Positions 61,951 to 64,000 of a stretch of DNA of 64,000 nt are shown here, in pieces. Within the stretch, counting starts at the first letter, position 1, and every line of letters begins with the position of its first letter. The translations under genes were made by a program, and so were the position numbers. The notes beneath the pieces are model-generated. The model saw only the letters and a list, made by a program, of their open reading frames with translations, made no database searches and was not told the DNA's origin. Source of the stretch: Flavobacterium xueshanense (GTDB lineage: Bacteria > Bacteroidota > Bacteroidia > Flavobacteriales > Flavobacteriaceae). The stretch is taken from NCBI RefSeq assembly GCF_900112975.1, contig NZ_FONQ01000003.1, forward strand, positions 158,589 through 222,588. Reading direction: 5' to 3'.

Positions 61951-64000
61951 ATTTTACTAATTCAAAAGTGTTTTTCAAACGAATATCTGTCGAAGATGAG
62001 CCAATCATTAAATCAAAATCTCCTGGTTCAGTAATCCATTGTAAAGCTGCATTGTAAAAAGATAATTTTTCCTTGTCTATGATAAATTCCAACACTTTAG
62101 TTTCACCCGCATTCAATTGTATCTTTTGAAAATCTTTCAACTCAATAATTGGCCGAACCACAGATCCTACTTTGTCTCTTAAATACAGCTGTACCACCTC
62201 TTCTCCAGCTACATTTCCTGAATTTTTCACGTGTAATGAAACCGTGATTTTTTCCGTACTCTTTATCTTATTTTTAGATAGTTTTAAATCTGAATATTCA
62301 AAAGTAGTATAACTTAATCCATAACCAAAAGGAAATTTAGGGCTGTTGTTTAAATCCGTATACGCTGAAACATAATTAAAAGCGGTGTCATTTGGAGCGG
62401 GTCTTCCTGTATTAAAATGATTGTAATAAATAGGAATTTGTCCTTCTGCTCTTGGAAAAGTCATTGGCAATTTCCCCGAGGGATTGTAATCACCAAACAA
62501 AACATCCGCGATAGCATTTCCTGCTTCGCTACCCAACCACCAAGTATACAGGATTGCGGGAACATTATCAGCAGTCCAATTGAAAACAAGCGGTCTTCCT
62601 GCGTTAATTAAAACCACAACCGGTTTCCCGGTCGCTTGAATTGCTTTTACCAATTCTTCCTGAACGCCTGGCAAATGTATATTACTACGACTTTTAGCCT
62701 CGCCACTCATATCCGCTCTTTCACCAATACTTAAAATTACGATATCCGCTTGATTGGCAATGGCGACTGCTTCTGCAAAACCATCTTTGTTATCCCCATC
62801 GATCTCACACCCTTTGGCGTAAAGCAATTTACTGGAGCTACCTACCTTATTTTTCACCCCTTCCCACTGCGAAACAACTTGTGTATTATAATCCAACTCT
62901 GGTAATTCTACCGCCCAAAAACCCATATTTTGTTTGTGTTCTTTTACCAAAGGGCCAATAAAAGCAATTGTTTTCGTGTCTTTGGAAAGGGGTAAAATAT
63001 TTTTCTCCCTCGCCGACGGGATAACGTTTTTTAACAATACGATGCTTTTTGCTGCAATAATTCTTGCTGCTTTTCTGTGCTCCGGATTATTCATTGCGGC
63101 TTGTTCTCTTTCAAGATTGGAGTATTTATACGGATTGTCAAAAAGTCCTAATTCGAATTTCTTCCGTAAAATTCTTTTTACAGCGTCATCAATCAAGGTA
63201 ATTGGCACCTTGTTTTCTTGAACCAATTCCGCTAAATGGTATCGATAAGCATTGCTTTCCATATCCATATCACTTCCAGCTGTTATGGCTTGTAATGCAG
63301 CTTCTTTAGTGTCTTTTGAGTATCCGTGATTGACCATTTCCCCGATCGAACCCCAATCAGAAACTACAAAACCTTGAAAGTTCCATTTCTCTTTTAGAAT
63401 GTCGCGTTGTAAATATTTATTTCCGGTTGCAGGAATTCCGTTAAGGTCATTAAATGAATTCATAAAAGTGGCCGCACCAGCATCCAAAGCAGATTTGAAA
63501 GGCGGCAAATACGTTTCCCAAAGCATTCTTTCGCTCATATCAACTGAGTTGTAATCTCTCCCGCCAATTGCAGCGCCATAAGCCGCAAAATGTTTCACGC
63601 AAGCCATTACCGAATTGACATTGCCTAATTTTTCTTGAAAACCTTTCACTCTGGCATAAGCAATTTTAGAACCTAAATAGGTATCTTCTCCCGCGCCTTC
63701 CATTACGCGTCCCCAACGCGGATCACGAGCAATATCAACCATGGGCGCAAATGTCCAATGAATTCCACTTGCCGATGCTTCGACAGCAGCAATTCTAGCC
63801 GAAAGTTCCATTGCGGCTAAATCCCAACTTGCGGCTTCCGCCAAAGGAATTGGAAAAGTAGTTTTGTAACCATGAACGACATCCTGACCAAACAACAAAG
63901 GAATTTTCAATCTCGACTGCATCGCTAATTCCTGATATTGGCGGGTATATTTAGTACCAATAACATTCAACATCGAGCCTATTAAACCTTTTTTGATTTC
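61949..64000 (-). CDS. bglX: Glycoside hydrolase family 3 beta-glucosidase (5' end outside the window)
   Basis: 684 residues are visible; the frame is open to the window end (residues EIKKGLIGSM precede the first internal Met), so the N-terminus and signal peptide are cut off. The GH3 N-domain has LLFGQDVVHGYKTTFPIPLA, the nucleophile Asp in GFVVSDWGSI, and KHFAAYG; the C-domain has LSIGERADMSGEA and a fibronectin-III-like end (KNSGNVAGEEVVQLYLRD). It removes terminal beta-glucose (or xylose) from oligosaccharides, usually in the periplasm. The Nudix-fold regulator gene is the next intact gene on this strand. Confidence 0.95.
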   Translation of the reverse strand, partial: EIKKGLIGSMLNVIGTKYTRQYQELAMQSRLKIPLLFGQDVVHGYKTTFPIPLAEAASWDLAAMELSARIAAVEASASGIHWTFAPMVDIARDPRWGRVMEGAGEDTYLGSKIAYARVKGFQEKLGNVNSVMACVKHFAAYGAAIGGRDYNSVDMSERMLWETYLPPFKSALDAGAATFMNSFNDLNGIPATGNKYLQRDILKEKWNFQGFVVSDWGSIGEMVNHGYSKDTKEAALQAITAGSDMDMESNAYRYHLAELVQENKVPITLIDDAVKRILRKKFELGLFDNPYKYSNLEREQAAMNNPEHRKAARIIAAKSIVLLKNVIPSAREKNILPLSKDTKTIAFIGPLVKEHKQNMGFWAVELPELDYNTQVVSQWEGVKNKVGSSSKLLYAKGCEIDGDNKDGFAEAVAIANQADIVILSIGERADMSGEAKSRSNIHLPGVQEELVKAIQATGKPVVVLINAGRPLVFNWTADNVPAILYTWWLGSEAGNAIADVLFGDYNPSGKLPMTFPRAEGQIPIYYNHFNTGRPAPNDTAFNYVSAYTDLNNSPKFPFGYGLSYTTFEYSDLKLSKNKIKSTEKITVSLHVKNSGNVAGEEVVQLYLRDKVGSVVRPIIELKDFQKIQLNAGETKVLEFIIDKEKLSFYNAALQWITEPGDFDLMIGSSSTDIRLKNTFELVK

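Overview
The window looks like chromosomal DNA of a Flavobacterium or close Flavobacteriaceae relative (Bacteroidota). The evidence is low G+C, the Bacteroidota promoter signature TAnnTTTG in front of many genes, the ribosomal order rpsL-rpsG-fusA-rpsJ without tuf, a SusC/SusD pair, and many proteins of flavobacterial type (IgnG-free assignment made from protein motifs only). Species cannot be named from the sequence.

Layout. 1-3.3 kb: str operon (minus strand) with a full TTTG-N19-TACATTTG promoter. 3.4-10 kb: an Omp85/BamA-like outer-membrane protein and a SusC/SusD uptake pair. 10-18 kb: rlmB, a rhomboid protease, rarA, then a minus-strand operon mpl / broken GNAT / radC / yjjG-type phosphatase / secreted protein, and a TPR protein. 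18-24.5 kb: a 2161-residue alpha-2-macroglobulin carrying a SusC-like carboxypeptidase-regulatory plus TonB-plug module exactly where the bait region should be; this is the most unusual gene here. 24.7-31.6 kb: a decayed BON-LysM gene, obg, a CBS-domain membrane protein, adk, hpt, purK-purE. 31.8-40.2 kb: M3 peptidase, two small lipid/coat-like proteins, a DUF4143-type ATPase behind tandem palindromic operators, a UbiA-like protein, gcvP. 40.4-44.7 kb: an envelope cluster (KAS III, methyltransferase, glycosyltransferase, MlaE, MlaF). 44.7-46.8 kb: signs of insertion, namely a duplicated mlaF 3' end around an outer-membrane protein gene and a four-helix-bundle gene inside inverted repeats next to sprT. 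46.8-53.6 kb: SDR, GNAT, and a minus-strand run DoxX remnant / DinB / NRDE / ATP-grasp / LysE-like / M28 peptidase, then acyl-CoA dehydrogenase. 53.7-60.3 kb: anmK, amino-acid dehydrogenase, TonB-like / ExbD / ExbB, folC, tRNA-Val. 60.4-64 kb: Nudix-fold regulator, a badly decayed gene, and a GH3 beta-glucosidase cut by the window end.

Themes. (1) Housekeeping genes dominate, but at least four genes are broken: two by single in-frame stops and two by one-base losses, the latter in A-runs where visible. (2) Intergenic gaps hold dispersed repeats: a TAGCCC...GCTCC family with three copies, palindromic elements and long hairpins. (3) Several start codons are best set by promoters: TAnnTTTG lies inside the longest possible reading frame of hpt, the amino-acid dehydrogenase and the methyltransferase. 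(4) In five genes TAnnTTT(G/A) is followed by exactly four bases and ATG, which predicts leaderless mRNAs. SusCD, the Omp85 protein, TonB-ExbBD, the macroglobulin and Mla genes together describe an outer-membrane-rich cell; mpl and anmK recycle murein; purK, purE, hpt and adk serve purine metabolism.
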